A DNA stretch of 64,000 nt, from positions 58,371 through 122,370 of the forward strand of contig KQ965801.1 of NCBI GenBank assembly GCA_001574975.1. The letters run 5' to 3'. The notes under the pieces are model-generated. The model worked only from the letters and a program-made list of their open reading frames with translations. It ran no database searches and was not told the origin of the DNA. This DNA is from Gonapodya prolifera JEL478. Lineage: Eukaryota > Monoblepharomycota > Monoblepharidomycetes > Monoblepharidales > Gonapodyaceae. This document shows, piece by piece, positions 34,434-47,189 of the stretch. A program made the position numbers and the translations under genes. Positions within the stretch are counted from its first letter, which is position 1. Every line of letters begins with the position of its first letter.

Positions 34434-35959
34434 ATGGTGAGAATGGCTTCATACTCAAAGGATTCTTCGCTTCCGCTCACCGATGCTCCGTCCGATGTCT
34501 CTGCGATCAAGTCTCTCTCCTACAAGACGTCCCGACAATCTCCTCTCCGGAACTCCACCACCGAAGATTCCGGTTCCGAGTCTCCCACCTCGGATGAATC
34601 AGAGAACAGCATGATGTCTTCCGGGAGCTCTCCCGCTCTTGATTTCACCAGCAGACAAGCCGGGATCAATCACAAGAGGCATCAGGAGCGGACTCATAAA
34701 GGCCGACATCACAAATCAAAGCGGAAGCACGCTTCTACAAGAGATGTTACCTCGGAACGAACCGCATCACCGAGTCACAATTTCCGCGATCGGACTGCAC
34801 GTCGCCATTCGACCGACCAGTTGAGTTCCACCATCACACCCAAGCCACAAAAGGTGGACAATCTCTCAACGAACAGTGGAATGGAGCGAGAGACGAATGA
34901 GCATCCATCGCCGTCAATGGAGCCTACATCTCCGAACGAGAAAGCGAAAGGAGAGTCATCGAAACCGATGATGAAAGGAACAGAAAACGGTGATTCAAGA
35001 GAACAGACCAGGGAAGTCACCCAACCAGAGCCTCCGAAGCCACCTTCAACACCGGTAAAAAAAGAAGTCGCGGAAGCTCCGATCGTTTCGCCTCCTTCTA
35101 TTCCAGGCCCGGAACCTTCGGCGAAGTTCAAGGGGATCGATTTCGTGGCAATCGCTTTGAGCGACTCAGGCTCATCCACCCCCGACGTCGTATATTCGTG
35201 GATAGACAACCCGAATTACGTTGCAGAGCGCGATGGATCTTATGTCGAGGCAGCTATCGCAATACGTGAGTGTCCTACGAAGACTCAATCAGGCAGCTCG
35301 TGTGCATTTCTTTGACTTTCTTTGTTACATCAGCATTGTATAAGTTTACGTACTCTGGTGAAGGGGTGAGTCCCATGAGAACTTGTTTGTTTTATCCCGC
35401 AGAGCTTCAATTCGAATCTACCTTCAAGTGGTTCAACACACTGAAAAACTTGAAGATAGGCATCGTGGCCAGCGACAAGGAAATTCTCGGTAAGTACTCA
35501 AGGGGCGTGTTCACTGCTTGTTTGTGGAAATGTAGTAACTGCGACGTGAACTCCACAGACCTGGACTTCGTCGCATCTTCCCTATTTGGTCTCTCCCACG
35601 TCATCGTGCACGAACGAATGCAGATTGTGTTACCTCCTCCAGCAGTCGGTCGAAGGTCAGGTACCCTCCCGCGAGTACTTCGACAAAGAAAGTCCGTCAT
35701 AAACACCCCAAATGGGACTCAGTCAGATCCCAATATTCTACTCACTAAAGAAACTGGAAGCGCCACTCCTGCAGCCTATAATCTTGTGGGGCAACTGAGC
35801 GCCGTCGGGTACTTCCCCAGGAGTCTTGGGTTTGATTTCGTGGTGTCACAACGAACTGGGGCGAGCGTGATGATGACTAAGAGCCAGCAAGGATTCAGTC
35901 GCGATGAACAAACTTATAGGCGGTTTTTGGTATCGGAGAAGGCTTTGGGACGATGGTGA
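34434..35959 (+). CDS. Unrecognised Ser-rich protein, probably nuclear or signalling
   Basis: The first exon (ATG at 34434 to about 35265) encodes some 280 residues rich in Ser, Pro, Glu and Lys, with a basic cluster (KRHQERTHKGRHHKSKRKH) that could be a nuclear localisation signal. GTGAGT and cag signals lead to a second exon (LQFESTFKWFNTLKNLKIGIVASDKEIL). A GTAAGT/acag intron leads to a third (DLDFVASSLFGLSHVIVHERMQIVL and on to GRW). The end is uncertain: a GTGAGA donor at the last codons may splice to further exons before 36310, where two frames look protein-like (YDFATGREVGTWVQMF; NLTTIYAQLHDIFLAIAF). No known domain is recognised. Confidence 0.55.
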
Positions 35960-36403
35960 GATTTCATCGAGAAACACTGTCGCACTGAAACTGAAATCGG
36001 ATTCAGCTGCTCAAAAGCTCTTCGCGACTGGGAAATATACGATTTCGCAACCGGAAGAGAAGTCGGAACGTGGGTACAGATGTTCATTTTGTGAATCTCA
36101 CGACGATCTATGCTCAACTTCACGACATATTCCTCGCAATAGCATTCGCCAACGAAACTCCCATCCCGATTACTCCAGCGTCTACGTCAAGACACACCTC
36201 AAAATCACCGAGCCGCTGGAGTCAAAGGACGCGGACCTTCTCTTGACTGTGATGTCAGTCCGTCACGGAACGGCGTCTTGGAGACATAGGACCCTGGACC
36301 CCAGTTCCTGACACAATAGTTCACTGGAACGATGACACAAACTTGATTTTTCACGTTTATATATGCATGCTTCGCAACTTAGACTGTCGAGCCCTATGCA
36401 AGT

Positions 36404-37479
36404 GCCTGTATAATTTCATTCCATCCCGACGGTAAGGCGTCGTATGGGTTTGGCATAACACGATCCGAGACGAACACATATCGCACGCCCGCGAGGGACC
36501 TGAGTTGGCGTGCTGCCTTGGCGATGGACCTTTGGTCTGGTGGCAAGAGGAAGGAAGTGTGTCAGGAGCACTTCGTTGTGACCAGTTGCGTGAACATACC
36601 AATGCTGTGAATAGCGATGGCAGCGGGATGATTGAACCCCTGCCTGCCCGCCAAAAGTCGTGCAACCTCGCTCGAATTCTTTTTCTTCCACTCCGTCTGT
36701 CGTCTCAAACGCCATCGTAATATCGCCTCCCCGCAAAATCGCTCGCAGTCACGTCCAGAACTCCTGGATTCGTAATAGCCACCCCAGTGCGTCCGTTCCG
36801 CCACGGAAGGGACCTGGTGACGGCGGCTGCGGATTGGGTGAAACTGGACAGCACGTGTGGCCGACCACCGAAATCGCCCGAGTGCGGGTACGGCGGCTCG
36901 GCGTCGCTGGCGGAAGGCATCTCGTCGAAGAAGATTCCGTCAAGCGCGAATGCACCACCTGAGAGCTGGTGGGGAAGGCGCAGGTGTGAGCTGCCGGCTT
37001 CGATTCGACCTAGATATAACATTAGCACCGACCACCGACCTCGTTCCATCCCCCGTACTTCCTGATATCGCCCACAACGTCCACAAATGGCCTTCTCCCG
37101 TACGTCAAGGCGACATAGCCCAGCAGCAGGAGCTTCTCTGGATTCCCCTGACTTCGCATCGCCTTGTTGGCTGCCTGGTACGACGCATCCGGCAACGGCT
37201 CCCCGCCCGGGCAGGAGTTGGGGTTCACGATTGCGATCACTGGGACTGTCAGGATCTAAGGTCATGTCAGCTTAGTGCCATCGATTGCAGTGTGCAGGAT
37301 GAGAACGGGGCAATCCTTACCTGAGAGGCTTGAGCAACACGCGACCAGACGCCGGCGACGACCTCGGGCGTGGGGTAGACGAAGAGAGGGAAGATGATCC
37401 CGACATTGCTGTTCTGGTTTGACATGTGGTGTTTGGTTAATTTGCCGCCAATCTCAGGGGAAATTTCACCGGAAGGCAT
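36404..37479 (-). pseudogene. Spherulin-4 (spherulation-specific family 4)-like gene, apparently frameshifted
   Basis: Starts at ATG 37479. Exon 1 (to 37321) has NVGIIFPLFVYPTPEVV. Exon 2 has ILTVPVIAIVNPNSCPGG and GYVALTYGRRPFVDVVGDI. Exon 3, after a phase-0 intron ending near 36967, has ALDGIFFDEMPSASDAEPPY. These match the family's barrel strands. From about 36740 on, the homologous pieces DITMAFETTDG, HPAAIAIHSIGMF and GVRYVFVSDR..PNPYDALPSGWNEI lie in three different frames. I find no convincing introns between them, so a pseudogene is likelier than missed splicing. Function in this family is poorly known; members resemble secreted glycoside hydrolase-like barrels. Confidence 0.6.
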
Positions 37480-38239
37480 TCAAGCACAACAACGCACATG
37501 TCAGTCTCTAATTGTCATGAGAATATGATTTTCGAGTGACTTCGGAATGGTCTTATGTGAAGTGTGTCAGGAAATTCACTTCTCTCCAAATTAGATGGCA
37601 GGACTCCCGAACCTCATCTGTTTTCTCCAAGACGGGCGCAAAGTTTCTTCGACTAAGACGGAAAGACTGCTGTCCGTCTCATTGGAGCGCTGAAGGTCGA
37701 CGCAGTGACAATATTCACGACTCTGCACAAGAAGTGGCAGGTCACCCCAAATATGTTAGTTTGCCCCAATCTTCTTCGGCTAAGATAAAAGGACTTTTGC
37801 TCGTCTCAATGGGGAAGCGGGCAGTCGTAGCAGCGAAGAGGCACGGGTCCAGTGCGAGGGTGGAGGCAGGTGCTAGGTGGGGCGTCGACACCCTTGACGG
37901 TGAAAGCTTATCACGCCAGACTACCGGGGGGCGGGCGATGGCATCACAATGATGCCATCGCGGGAAGGTTTTCGGGTGGAGCTGGAGATACCACGGACTT
38001 TGGTGCCGGACGCGAATTCGGAGGGATAAGCGATTGACAAAAGCGGATCGGATATTGATGATAAAAGAACAATATAGAATGCATGCTCTAGATATAGACG
38101 AAAAGAGATATAGCTAGCAGGGTCGTTGATGCATACCCTGATCCATCCACACTGTCCGCTCCAATACTCAATCGGATCAACTTCAAAGCAAAAACGTAAG
38201 AGGCACCCTCGATTCCCCACACACTCCACGCCCACTCAA
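37480..38239. other. Intergenic region
   Basis: About 760 bp between two minus-strand genes. One open plus-strand frame (37536-37952) lacks features of a real gene. Nothing else is recognised. Confidence 0.4.
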
Positions 38240-39094
38240 TCACAGGGATATCGGCAGCGATGGGGGCTCGGGTGGGACTGGTTCCGGCTCGAGGAATAGG
38301 GGAGGAGCCTGAGGCTCCCCCAAGGACTTAAAGTCACTCTTCCTCCAGTCCAACTCGACCGAATCAAAACTGGCCGTACGCCCACGCACGCCCAGGAGCA
38401 TGTCGCGCTCGTAGCTCGTCCATACACGGCTGCTGGCCTCCGGGGCGGATTGGGGCAGCGATTGTCTCTCTGACATCATGTGTGGCAGCTGGTCTGCAGA
38501 CGCCTGGCTAGGTCTTGTCGACGGTGAGAATCGGGTTGCGAGTACAGTAGTGGCTTCCATACCTGCGCAGAAGATATTGTAAAGATTCTGTTACATCGCT
38601 CAATACGCTCGGCCAGGGGCCATCGAATGAACGAAACTTGGGTAACGGAGGGTGGGGCCGAAACGATGTTGGTTCCACCACTGTGATGACCGGCGCAGCG
38701 GAGGGGAGTGAGTTTAAGAGGGCAGACGCTGATGCTGTACGTCTAAGGGCCGTATGATTCCCTGAGGCTCGAGACGCAGCAGTACCGAGGTCGGGGTCGG
38801 ATCCATTACGAAAAAAGGACGCGCTTTTCCTCCCTCGATTAGGGAGGACAAACGCAACGATATCGGGGGAAGCTGTTCTCAGGGCCAAGCGACAAGAGGT
38901 TCGTTTCATGTGCCGTTGGAGAACATCTGATTCCACGACCAAGCGTTCGCAATCCGGCCGCCAGGATAGTATCAGACGCGTTCCATCGCAAAAATCTAGG
39001 AATGCATACCTCTGCGAGTGAAAGGTTTATGACAGAACGGGCACCAGTACGACCGGTTGGAATTCTCCAACGGGTTCCACGGGGGAGAGTTCAT
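38240..39094 (-). CDS. C2H2 zinc-finger protein, probable transcription factor
   Basis: Three exons join in phase: 39094-39010, 38926-38563 and about 38507-38240, about 238 residues. One C2H2 finger straddles intron 1: YWCPFCHKPFTRR then DVLQRHMKRTSC, with the C-x2-C and H-x4-C spacing of fungal terminal fingers. The remaining sequence is Ser/Pro-rich (RTASASALLNSLPSAAP; PPLFLEPEPVPPEPP), plausible as an activation region. A single amino-terminal finger with a C in the last position is common among fungal regulators. Intron 2 is only about 55 bp. Target genes are unknown. Confidence 0.65.
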
Positions 39095-40069
39095 GGCGAC
39101 GAGAAGGGGAGTGTCCGATGCTCCGTACGTTACGGATGCGATAGCGAGACGAGCGGTGGATTCCTCGTGGGCAGAGACGAGCGGGTGTTGTGACTCAAAG
39201 AAGTGGGCTCCCCTGAAAGTCTCCCCACGTAAGGTCTTTGCCACATCCCACACCGCTGGGACAGCGCTGGAAACGCACTTTTGGAAATGAAAAGCCCTCG
39301 CGGATGATTCCAGAGCGAAAATACGATAAAGAGAATGTGGGACGGGTCGTTCGGCGAATTGAGCTCGATCCGAGTTTCATCTTGCTTGAATGCTTTGACG
39401 AACAACTCATCGGGCGACTTGGAAAATAGAACGACCGCGGTCAAGATTGGTGGAACTTTCCTTGAGTGCTTGTGTCGATATTCGATATGAATGCAGAGTC
39501 TGTACCTTTCCAGTAATTTGAGACATAGTTTGCAAGTAATCACAGCCGGAAGAAGAAGTACACTTTCATTACGAAACTGAATTTCATCTCCACTTTCGTT
39601 TCGCGTCTCCAAGGCGACGTTCAGCGGAACCTGGCCTGCGAACACCGTAACCCACGGCGAAAACCTCAGCAAGAAGAATTCCGTATCCAATCACAACGTC
39701 AGCCCGTTCAAGCGTCTCCATGTCGTCCGATGCAGTCGCGTGTTCGATACTGCAGCAGCACCCCATGGGAGGGGTTAGACAGAGCCATCGCTCGATCCGC
39801 TGAGTAGACATAGAAAGAGCCGGAGTCCGAGCTGGAGCTGTCCATCGCCAGCCACGGGACACGCAACGGTGCTCGCGCATGGATTTTGGTGACTTGCAAT
39901 GGTGGAGGCTCGGCCACAACTACCCTGAAAGGAAATGGCGTGACTTTAAAAATGCATTGATATCTTGAGAAAACAGCTCTGGGAATGGTACCGCTCCAGC
40001 AAAATAAGGTAGCAACATACGCCTGCAAGCTCTTAACGTGTACTTTTCAATTTCGAGTGTCTAATTGGA
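39095..40069. other. Region with coding-like but unassigned minus-strand fragments
   Basis: Several overlapping minus-strand frames (39130-39690, 39584-39919, 39708-40028) have stretches that read like protein (LERADVVIGYGILLAEVFAVGYG; GQVPLNVALETRNESGDEI), but no consistent spliced gene emerged and no family is recognised. It may be a decayed gene. Confidence 0.35.
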
Positions 40070-40350
40070 TACAAGGTCTCCGAATCCGACTCCTTCGCCT
40101 CTTATACCCGCCCCTCTCCACGCTCCTACTCCTACTTCTCCTCCTCCTCCCATCGTTCACGTCTCCCTTGCCACCTCGATACATTTCCTCCCGGCTGTTC
40201 CCATTTTGTCAGTCGTCCCGCGGCTAGTCTATATCCCTCTCCCGTTCCCTCCCCTTCCGTGACTCTCGTTCGCGTCAATTCCTGTACGTCTTTTCCATCG
40301 CACCACTCCCCTCCCCGCAACGGACTCCTCCACGATCACAAATTCCAATC
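40070..40350 (-). pseudogene. Partial duplicate of the 3' end of the PPIL4-like gene
   Basis: Aligns by eye with 41158-41430, the Arg/Ser-rich C-terminal coding region and stop of the neighbouring cyclophilin gene. Shared stretches include ccgactcc, cccatcgttc(a/c)cgtc, tgccacctcgatac and ccctctcccgttcc, at perhaps 75-80% identity. The duplicate carries insertions and deletions and no longer encodes the RS tail. The bases between the copies (40351-41157) hold no recognised gene. Confidence 0.7.
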
Positions 40351-41160
40351 GCTCAATTCACGCACTGTGACCGTGTATCACTCTAGCAACACCATCGACA
40401 AAGTGTGAGATCGTGTTAGTACGCAACCCCGAACACGAGCAAGTTGGCGTCTATCGACCGAGCTTCAACCTATCCACATCAAGAAGTCCAATCCACGCAT
40501 ATGGCGACCTCGTTTTACGCTAGCGACGCCATTAATAATAGGGCGAGGTGCACGACGATAAAGAACCAATATTTCGCATTCCTCCACGGGTTCTCCCCAA
40601 CCATGGTCACAACTAATTTGAGGTAGAAGAGAAAGAAATAGGGTATCATGGAGACATCGGCGATGTTGGGGCGAATGGATTTCGCAGAGTTCCAGCGAAG
40701 TGCATTGCAAGATCCAATATCACGGCGTGGCGCACAACCCAACCATCATGGTTATGCTCATGTGCCTCTCCTGCAAACAGAAATGCGTATTTCCGAGTCA
40801 AGTCAGTCGCCTGTCCCATACGGCCAGGGGTCCTCCGGCGTTTTCACCCAAACGGACGCTCAACACTGCCAAAGGAGGTGTCGGATCCACATCGCCCATT
40901 CAGCGGGAGCACTCGCTTGCTGTAAAAAGACTGTAGAGCGCTTTCGGGATTCCCTGAGGATCGTGAGTTGGTCGGAAGTTGCAAAAATTTGGTGGAGGCA
41001 CAACACCCCTGCCAATTGGAAACTGGCAGGACCTTATCAATTCAATTGATAATTCGAGAATCCATCAGAAGAAGTCCGCTCAAATACAATGGGGTGTCTG
41101 CAAGCTCTTTTGGCATACCAATCACATAACATATGATGTCTTTATTACATGTCCACGATG

Positions 41161-43085
41161 TCACCGACTCCGACTCCGCCTCCGCTTGTAAGCCCCTCTA
41201 TCACCACTCCTACTTCGACTTCTCCTCCTTCGCCCATCGTTCCCGTCACCCCTGCCACCTCGATACTTTTCCTTCCGACTGTACCGACTCCGTCCATCAT
41301 CCCGCGCGCTGTCCCTCTCCCGTTCCGGCGTCTCCCTCGCCTTCCCCGAATCTCGTTCACGCGCATCTCTGTGCGACTGCGGCTGTGACTTCTCTCTCCC
41401 GCTACCACCACCACTCCTCCTCCCTGCGACGCGCTCCAGCACTTGCCCATCCTGCCCTTCAAACACCATGTCGTACTGCGCCTCGGCAGCGGGGTCGTCG
41501 TCTCGATACTGTGTTTTCTTTTGGAGTTCGGTGCCACCGCGCAGTTTCTGTTGGCGGGCAACTACGGCGGGGTGAGGTGGAGGGTGAATTGTGGAAGGAT
41601 TCAGACACACGATGGCGGACCGGAGAGGTATAGAGACTTACACATCCACTCCTTGTGCAACTTGCCCACCGACTGGGAGAAGTCGACGTGTATTCGACGG
41701 TCGTCGATCAGGACGTTTTCCTAGTCGTCGACAAAACGAGCGAACCGTACACGATTACGTTGCCGTTGCACGGGTGTTTCCGTATAAGACAAGGAGAGCT
41801 CACCATTTTGAAAAACGCTCGTTCGCAGGCATCCTTCTCGTCAAATTCGATGAATGCATACTGGAGGGAGTCCCCCGTTTTCTTGTCTCGGATAATTTCA
41901 CAACTAAATGTCCCACGTTGGCAACTCATCAATTACGACACCTCAACAACAGTAGAACAGCACACATACCTCCGAATCGTCCCAAACCTCGAAAAAATAA
42001 GTTCCAGATCCTCATCCCTCGTCACCGGATTCAGCTTACACACGAACAGCACATTCTCGGGTGGCTTGATCTCGGCAAAAGGCAGGTCGCCCAGCATCTC
42101 CAGCGTGAGAGCCCGCGCGTTCGCTTCCTCTCGCCGGTGCGCGCGATCTTCTTCCTCGGGTGGTAACGTGGGTTGGAGGAGGTCAATGTCGGCGAGGCGG
42201 GTTGACTTAGACCCGGGGNGGGGAATCCGCGGGGGGGGGGGGGGGGAGGGGGGTGTGAGGAACACCACTGGCACGAGCGAAAGGAGGGGGTAAAGTACCT
42301 TGAGCATTTCTTCAGTAGGTTCTGGGCTGCCTTCGGGGATACCCAGGCCGTCGGGGTCGGGGAAGGGATCGTCGATGATGACGGTGTGACGGATCCGAAT
42401 ATCTTGGTACGGCCGGCCGTTATCGTCCACCAGTGCCTAGAACAGCAAATGTGTCGTATCTTCAGTAAATTTTGAAGGCTGCGAAGGCCCATTTGAACCT
42501 CCCCCAGCTGTTCCCATAATGTCGAGTGACACTCACGTCGTTGAACTTATCCAGAACGTCCAAACCCTCCGCCACGACGCCAAATGGGGCATGCCGTCCA
42601 TCCAAGTCAGGAACTTGTGGTGCTAGCGTGATGAAGAACTGCGACGCCGCGAGCGGGACAGGTTGCGGNGTCGAGCCATCAGCAGCCGGCGGGGTGACAC
42701 AGGCGAAGGACACGGTCCCGCGTTTCTTGTGTTTNAGCTTTGGGAGAAGCTCGGGGACGAAATGGCGTCGGGATTCGCCGTGGATGAGGCTGGGACAGGT
42801 TTCATTCGGCGATTCGGACGTTGACAACCAATATCTATGAATAGTCCGCCCGAAACGACACCGCGCACGACGCATCGCTCACCCCCATACGCTTTGGCCC
42901 CCCTTTCCCGTTCCCGTCGGGTCCCCTGCCTGGGCAATGAAGTCCTTTTGCACGGTGTGGAACAGACTCCAGTTGTATGCTTTCGCCTTGCACAGTTTGA
43001 GGAAGTTCGTACACGAGCGCGGACACTGGTCCACGAGAAGGTCGATGACGACGTCGCCCACGGAGGTCTCGATGAGGACCGACAT
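41161..43085 (-). CDS. Cyclophilin-RRM protein, PPIL4/Cyp6-like
   Basis: Nuclear peptidyl-prolyl isomerase fused to an RNA-recognition motif; relatives associate with transcription and splicing machinery. From the ATG at 43085: the cyclophilin domain ([70 protein letters not shown]); a linker ([15 protein letters not shown]); then an RRM ([56 protein letters not shown]); then an Arg/Ser-rich tail ending RRRSRSRS and TGA at 41163-41161. Six or more GT-AG introns fit phase. This is the PPIL4 order. The intron near 42190-42300 contains a G/C run and an N. N bases also lie in exon 2 (42669, 42735), so a few residues are unknown. The canonical catalytic Trp position was not assessed. Confidence 0.87.
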
Positions 43086-43270
43086 GGAGAGGGATTTGTG
43101 CGCGGCTGTACTGAAGTTCAGCACCAGTAACTGGGTTTAGGTCCACCACACTTTCAAGTAAAGCAGCTTCGCAACCTTATTTCTCACTTTCATTTCCCAG
43201 GCAGCTCACATTCGCAAGAGATATGTACAAGTGGAACTCCCACCCCAACACACCAAAGTAATCTATACAT

Positions 43271-46200
43271 TCACCCCTGCGCATGTGACCCCTGCGCGGA
43301 CTTCCGCCCTTGCACTGGTGTTCCCCCCCTCTCGGTCGCCACCTTGAGCGCAAAGCCGACCTCCTCCGTCCGCCTCGACAGCATCTGACCCCTCGCCATG
43401 TCGGCCAACATCCCCGAAATTCGCGTCGCGCTCACCACTGGCGAAATTGGCTTCGGCGCAATTGGGGACCCCGAGTCACCCACCCATCCCCACGCCTCGG
43501 CATACCCGGGCTCGGACCCAGCGTCCTGCGGTTCCGCGTGCATTCTTTCCACCTCTCGCAGCACCGTGTCATGCACCGCACTACCCGCCGACCGCGGCTT
43601 GGACGGGCTGTCGAGGTGCACCATCTTCGCCGCCGTTTTGACCCCATGTGCGTTGTAGTACCCCGCATGCGGCGCCACAGCAGGGTCGTCCTCGTCTTCG
43701 TACCGCTCCAACCTGCTCATCTCCGACACCATGTACGCAGTCAAGGCCTCGGCCGCATAAATTTCATTCGGGGACGCCGTAACGTACCCCGGGAACGGTG
43801 GATGGCGCGCCACGACGTCGTCCTCGGCAAGACCGTCCCTCAACCACCGCGCGCACAGCTTGACGATATCGTCGGCTTCGGGCAGGAAGGCCCGTATCGC
43901 GAGGAACCCGTGCGAGAACCCTTCCAGAATCCGCGTGTGCACCATCTCCTCCGGGTGCCGCGCCCAACTGTGTCGCTGCAGGTCAGTGTCCGTCCAGGGC
44001 GGGGCGGTCCCGGGGGGCCAAATTTTGTCGCCCGAGGTCCAAGCATCCTCGTCCGAAGACATAGTTCCCATTCGCTCCAACGAGGGCACGGGAGCTACTT
44101 TCTGCTCGTTTGAGGGTGTCTTGATCCGGATCATGACGGGCACGGCATCGTCCCCTTCGCTCGAGTCACCCTCTGCGGGAGTCCGTCGCCGCGGGGGAGC
44201 GCGGGGCTTTTTCGACGGGTGCGCGGGCCCGCGCCGGACGTACTCCTCGCGCTCACGCCGGATCTCGGACCGCCGACGTTCCTGCACGCGAAGCCATTCG
44301 CGGTGAGCAGCCTGCTTCGCTCGTTTGAGCCGCGCCGAGAAGATCACCGAGTCGTCAACGAAAGGGCTGAAAGAGGTGATGAGTCGGAAGGGGTGATCAA
44401 GATGTGCACTGGAGGGGTCGCGTCTGACAACAAACAAAAACGCACTCTTTCTCGCCACACAAGATATACGTCCTCGGAAACCTCGCCAGCACATCGTCGG
44501 GCGCAATCACGGGATTCAAAATCTACGAACACCTTTCATCAATCCACCTTTCTCCCCCCACCGCCCCAAAAACCACTCACATAATCCCCCTGAAAATCCG
44601 GCGCGCCCGGTGCACACCCCAAATACAACAGCGCCAGGCCCCTGATCAACTCGTGCGGGAAGATCCTATCAAAACTGTAGCTCAGCCGCGAGGTCATGCT
44701 CAGGCTCGGGTGCACCGTCGTGGGCGTCCATTTGTGCGTCGGCGGGGCAGGGCGGAAGGCTGTGAGGCGGGACCAGAGCGATTCGAGAAACCCGGGAGAG
44801 GTGGTAGAGCCCTCGTCGGGGTCGATGGGCGAGAGGGGTGCGGCAGCTGGGTCCGCGTCCACGTCGATGGGACCTGACGATACTGGGGCGGGGGGTACAG
44901 CGAGCGGGGACGAATGCACGAGCTTGTCCAAGTCCGCCCCGGAGCGGACTGGAAGCACCGCCTTGCTCTTCCCCCCCTGGCCTTGCCCCGCCGCTCCTGC
45001 CCCTGTTCCCGAAGCTCCCCCACCGACAGCTGTCATGGGCCGTAACTTCTTCCCATCCCACGACAACGTGCGCCGCCGTCTATGCCTTCCCGGAGATGCC
45101 TGTGGTGCTCCTCCCGCCGGGTCAGCCTCAGTCTCGGGCTCCACGACGACCGTAGCGGGGGGAACTCTTGCCGGTGTCAATTTCGTCAGCGGCGACAGGG
45201 GCGCCTGGTCTGCTCCTGCTCCTCCTCCCGCAACCGAACTCCTCCGCGACCCCCCACCGATACTAAAACTCCTCACGCTCTCGTTCCTCAGCATCGAAAT
45301 ATCGCCCGGGGGCATCCAGGCCGCCATGTCGAATGACAACACGGGGTACACGAGTAAGACGGCGGAGGGGGGCGGGAGGTGGTGGTGCTGGTATTCGAGG
45401 ATCCGGATCGTGGTGGTTGTGCAGAGGTTGGCGCCGCTGGGGGTGAGGGTGGGTGGCGGTGAGTGGTTGTCGGTTGGTCGGGAGAGTGGTGGGTGCGTTG
45501 TGGGGAGAGGGGGTGGAGACGGGAGAAAGCAATTAGAGGAACGAAGACGCAAAGAGAAACGCCGAACACACTCACGCCGAGTCCCCCGCCACAACCACTC
45601 TAATCGGCATCTTCCGCCTCCTCCGCCCGACGTCGTCCGTCGTGTACCACCCTTCCAGACCCAGGACTGCGCCGTTGGATTCGACCACGGAGCGGTACAC
45701 GTCGAAGCATTGCTCGGAGGCGTAGGGGTATGGGTATTCCTGGAGTGAGCCCGAGAGGGGTGGAAGTGGTGGAAGGGGTGGAAGGGAAAGGGGGGAAGGG
45801 AAATGGAGACAGGCAAAAGCAAGTGAGTTGAGGGAGTGAAAGAGAACCAGAAAAATAAAAGAACGTACGGGTGCTTTCCCGTAATCGACGCTAACAATCG
45901 GCACCCGCAGACGCGTTGCCCAGATCGTGACGTAGTCTTCGTGGCATTGCGGGGGCACTGGAGGAGTGTACGTGCGTGGGGCGAGAGAAGTAGGATTGCG
46001 AGTAGGACGGTGAAAAGTGCTTCATACGAGATGAAGTAAAAGTTCGACGATCCAATGGCTTGGACGTCTGGCATGTCGTCAACCAATTGGATCCACGTGC
46101 ACCACACAAGGCCCCTCCTGGCCTCTCCCAGCCCCCACTCACCCGGCCACCAGCCACCTTCGGCCTTCGGCCTCAAGCGGCCAACGTCGTGACACTCACT

Positions 46201-47189
46201 CGCAACAAACCCACCCCCCGGATAATGCACCACCAGCGCATCCGCCCTCCTTAGCTCCTCCTCCGTTCCATCAAAATACAACAACGCCCTCGTCCCCTCC
46301 AACTCCCCCTCGTTCTCAAACGAACTCGGACTCGGTGGTTCGGGCCGTGGGATCGAGATCCACCGCCGGATCGGGATCCGTGGGTAAGAAAGGGAGGAGA
46401 TCAAGTGCAAGATGGGGTTCTCGGCCTTTCCCCATGAGATGCGCATCATTTCGACGGTGGCTTGGGAGAGGAAGGCTTTGGACTGTGTGGTGATATCAGT
46501 CGGTATAAGTGAGTGTGGAAATTCAACCCTGTACGCTGAAAATTGGGCGAGAAACGCACCGTCTTCTCCGCTTCGTTGGGAACTAAGAGGTAGTACACTG
46601 AGAAGAGCACCGACAGCACGTCCCGCAACCATAGGGGGCGGATGTTCATCGCGGTCCAGAACCCTGCGTCGAGTGCAGTCAGGATGTACGTGGCGCGGAA
46701 GAAGTTGCGCGTGTACATGCGTGCCATTGGTTCGGGCGCTGGAATGCGTGAGGGAGGGTTGAGGTGTCAGATGTGGGTATTGTGTGGGTCGGTGGGTTAG
46801 AGAGGGAAACCCAACCCACCGTTGAGGAAGAGCAGGAGAAAGGCGTTCCGCGAGACATAGTACGCCGTGAAGAATCCGAGCACAATCTTCCACGGCGGGA
46901 ATCGCGCGAGTCTGTCGTTGAGTCTCTGCAGGGTGCGCGAGGGGACGGGAACGCGGTGACCGAACGTGTTGAGCAGCAGGACGCTGGCGGCGGGTAGACG
47001 CGGATGGGGATGTGAGAAAGCAGCACGCAGGGGTCTCCTTCCGTCGTCCGTCCCCCGCCCAGTCTCCCCCGCGTCCGCGCCACGTGACACGTCCCAATCA
47101 CCGCCGACTCACGCGAGCAGCGCGACCGCAGCCACGCGCATCCGCTGGAACGTGGGCGACGGGCGACCGAGGACAAGATGGTCCAGCAT
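43271..47189 (-). CDS. Hormone-sensitive-lipase-type esterase with membrane-anchored amino terminus
   Basis: Alpha/beta-hydrolase predicted to cleave acylglycerol or sterol esters. From ATG 47189: a hydrophobic amino-terminal part (KIVLGFFTAYYVSRNAFLLLF; DVLSVLFSVYYLL), then TVEMMRISWGKAENPILHL, the oxyanion-hole motif VVHYPGGGFVA, CHEDYVTIWATRLRVPIVSVDYGKAPEYPYP, the nucleophile elbow GDSAGANL, a catalytic Asp in GEKDPFVDDSV, and a catalytic His in GFSHGFLAI. All triad residues are present. About 190 residues of Ala/Pro/Ser/Gly-rich sequence are inserted between the nucleophile elbow and the Asp, plus a long charged segment after it; fungal and animal HSL proteins also carry regulatory inserts here. 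At least nine introns fit phase. Stop at about 43271. A long reading-through frame (44539-47097) includes introns and is not the protein. Confidence 0.85.

Noticed and set aside
44539-47097. An 852-codon uninterrupted minus-strand reading frame.
   Set aside because: It runs straight through introns of the esterase gene with good GT-AG borders, and conserved motifs continue only when those introns are removed. The GC-rich composition keeps the frame open.
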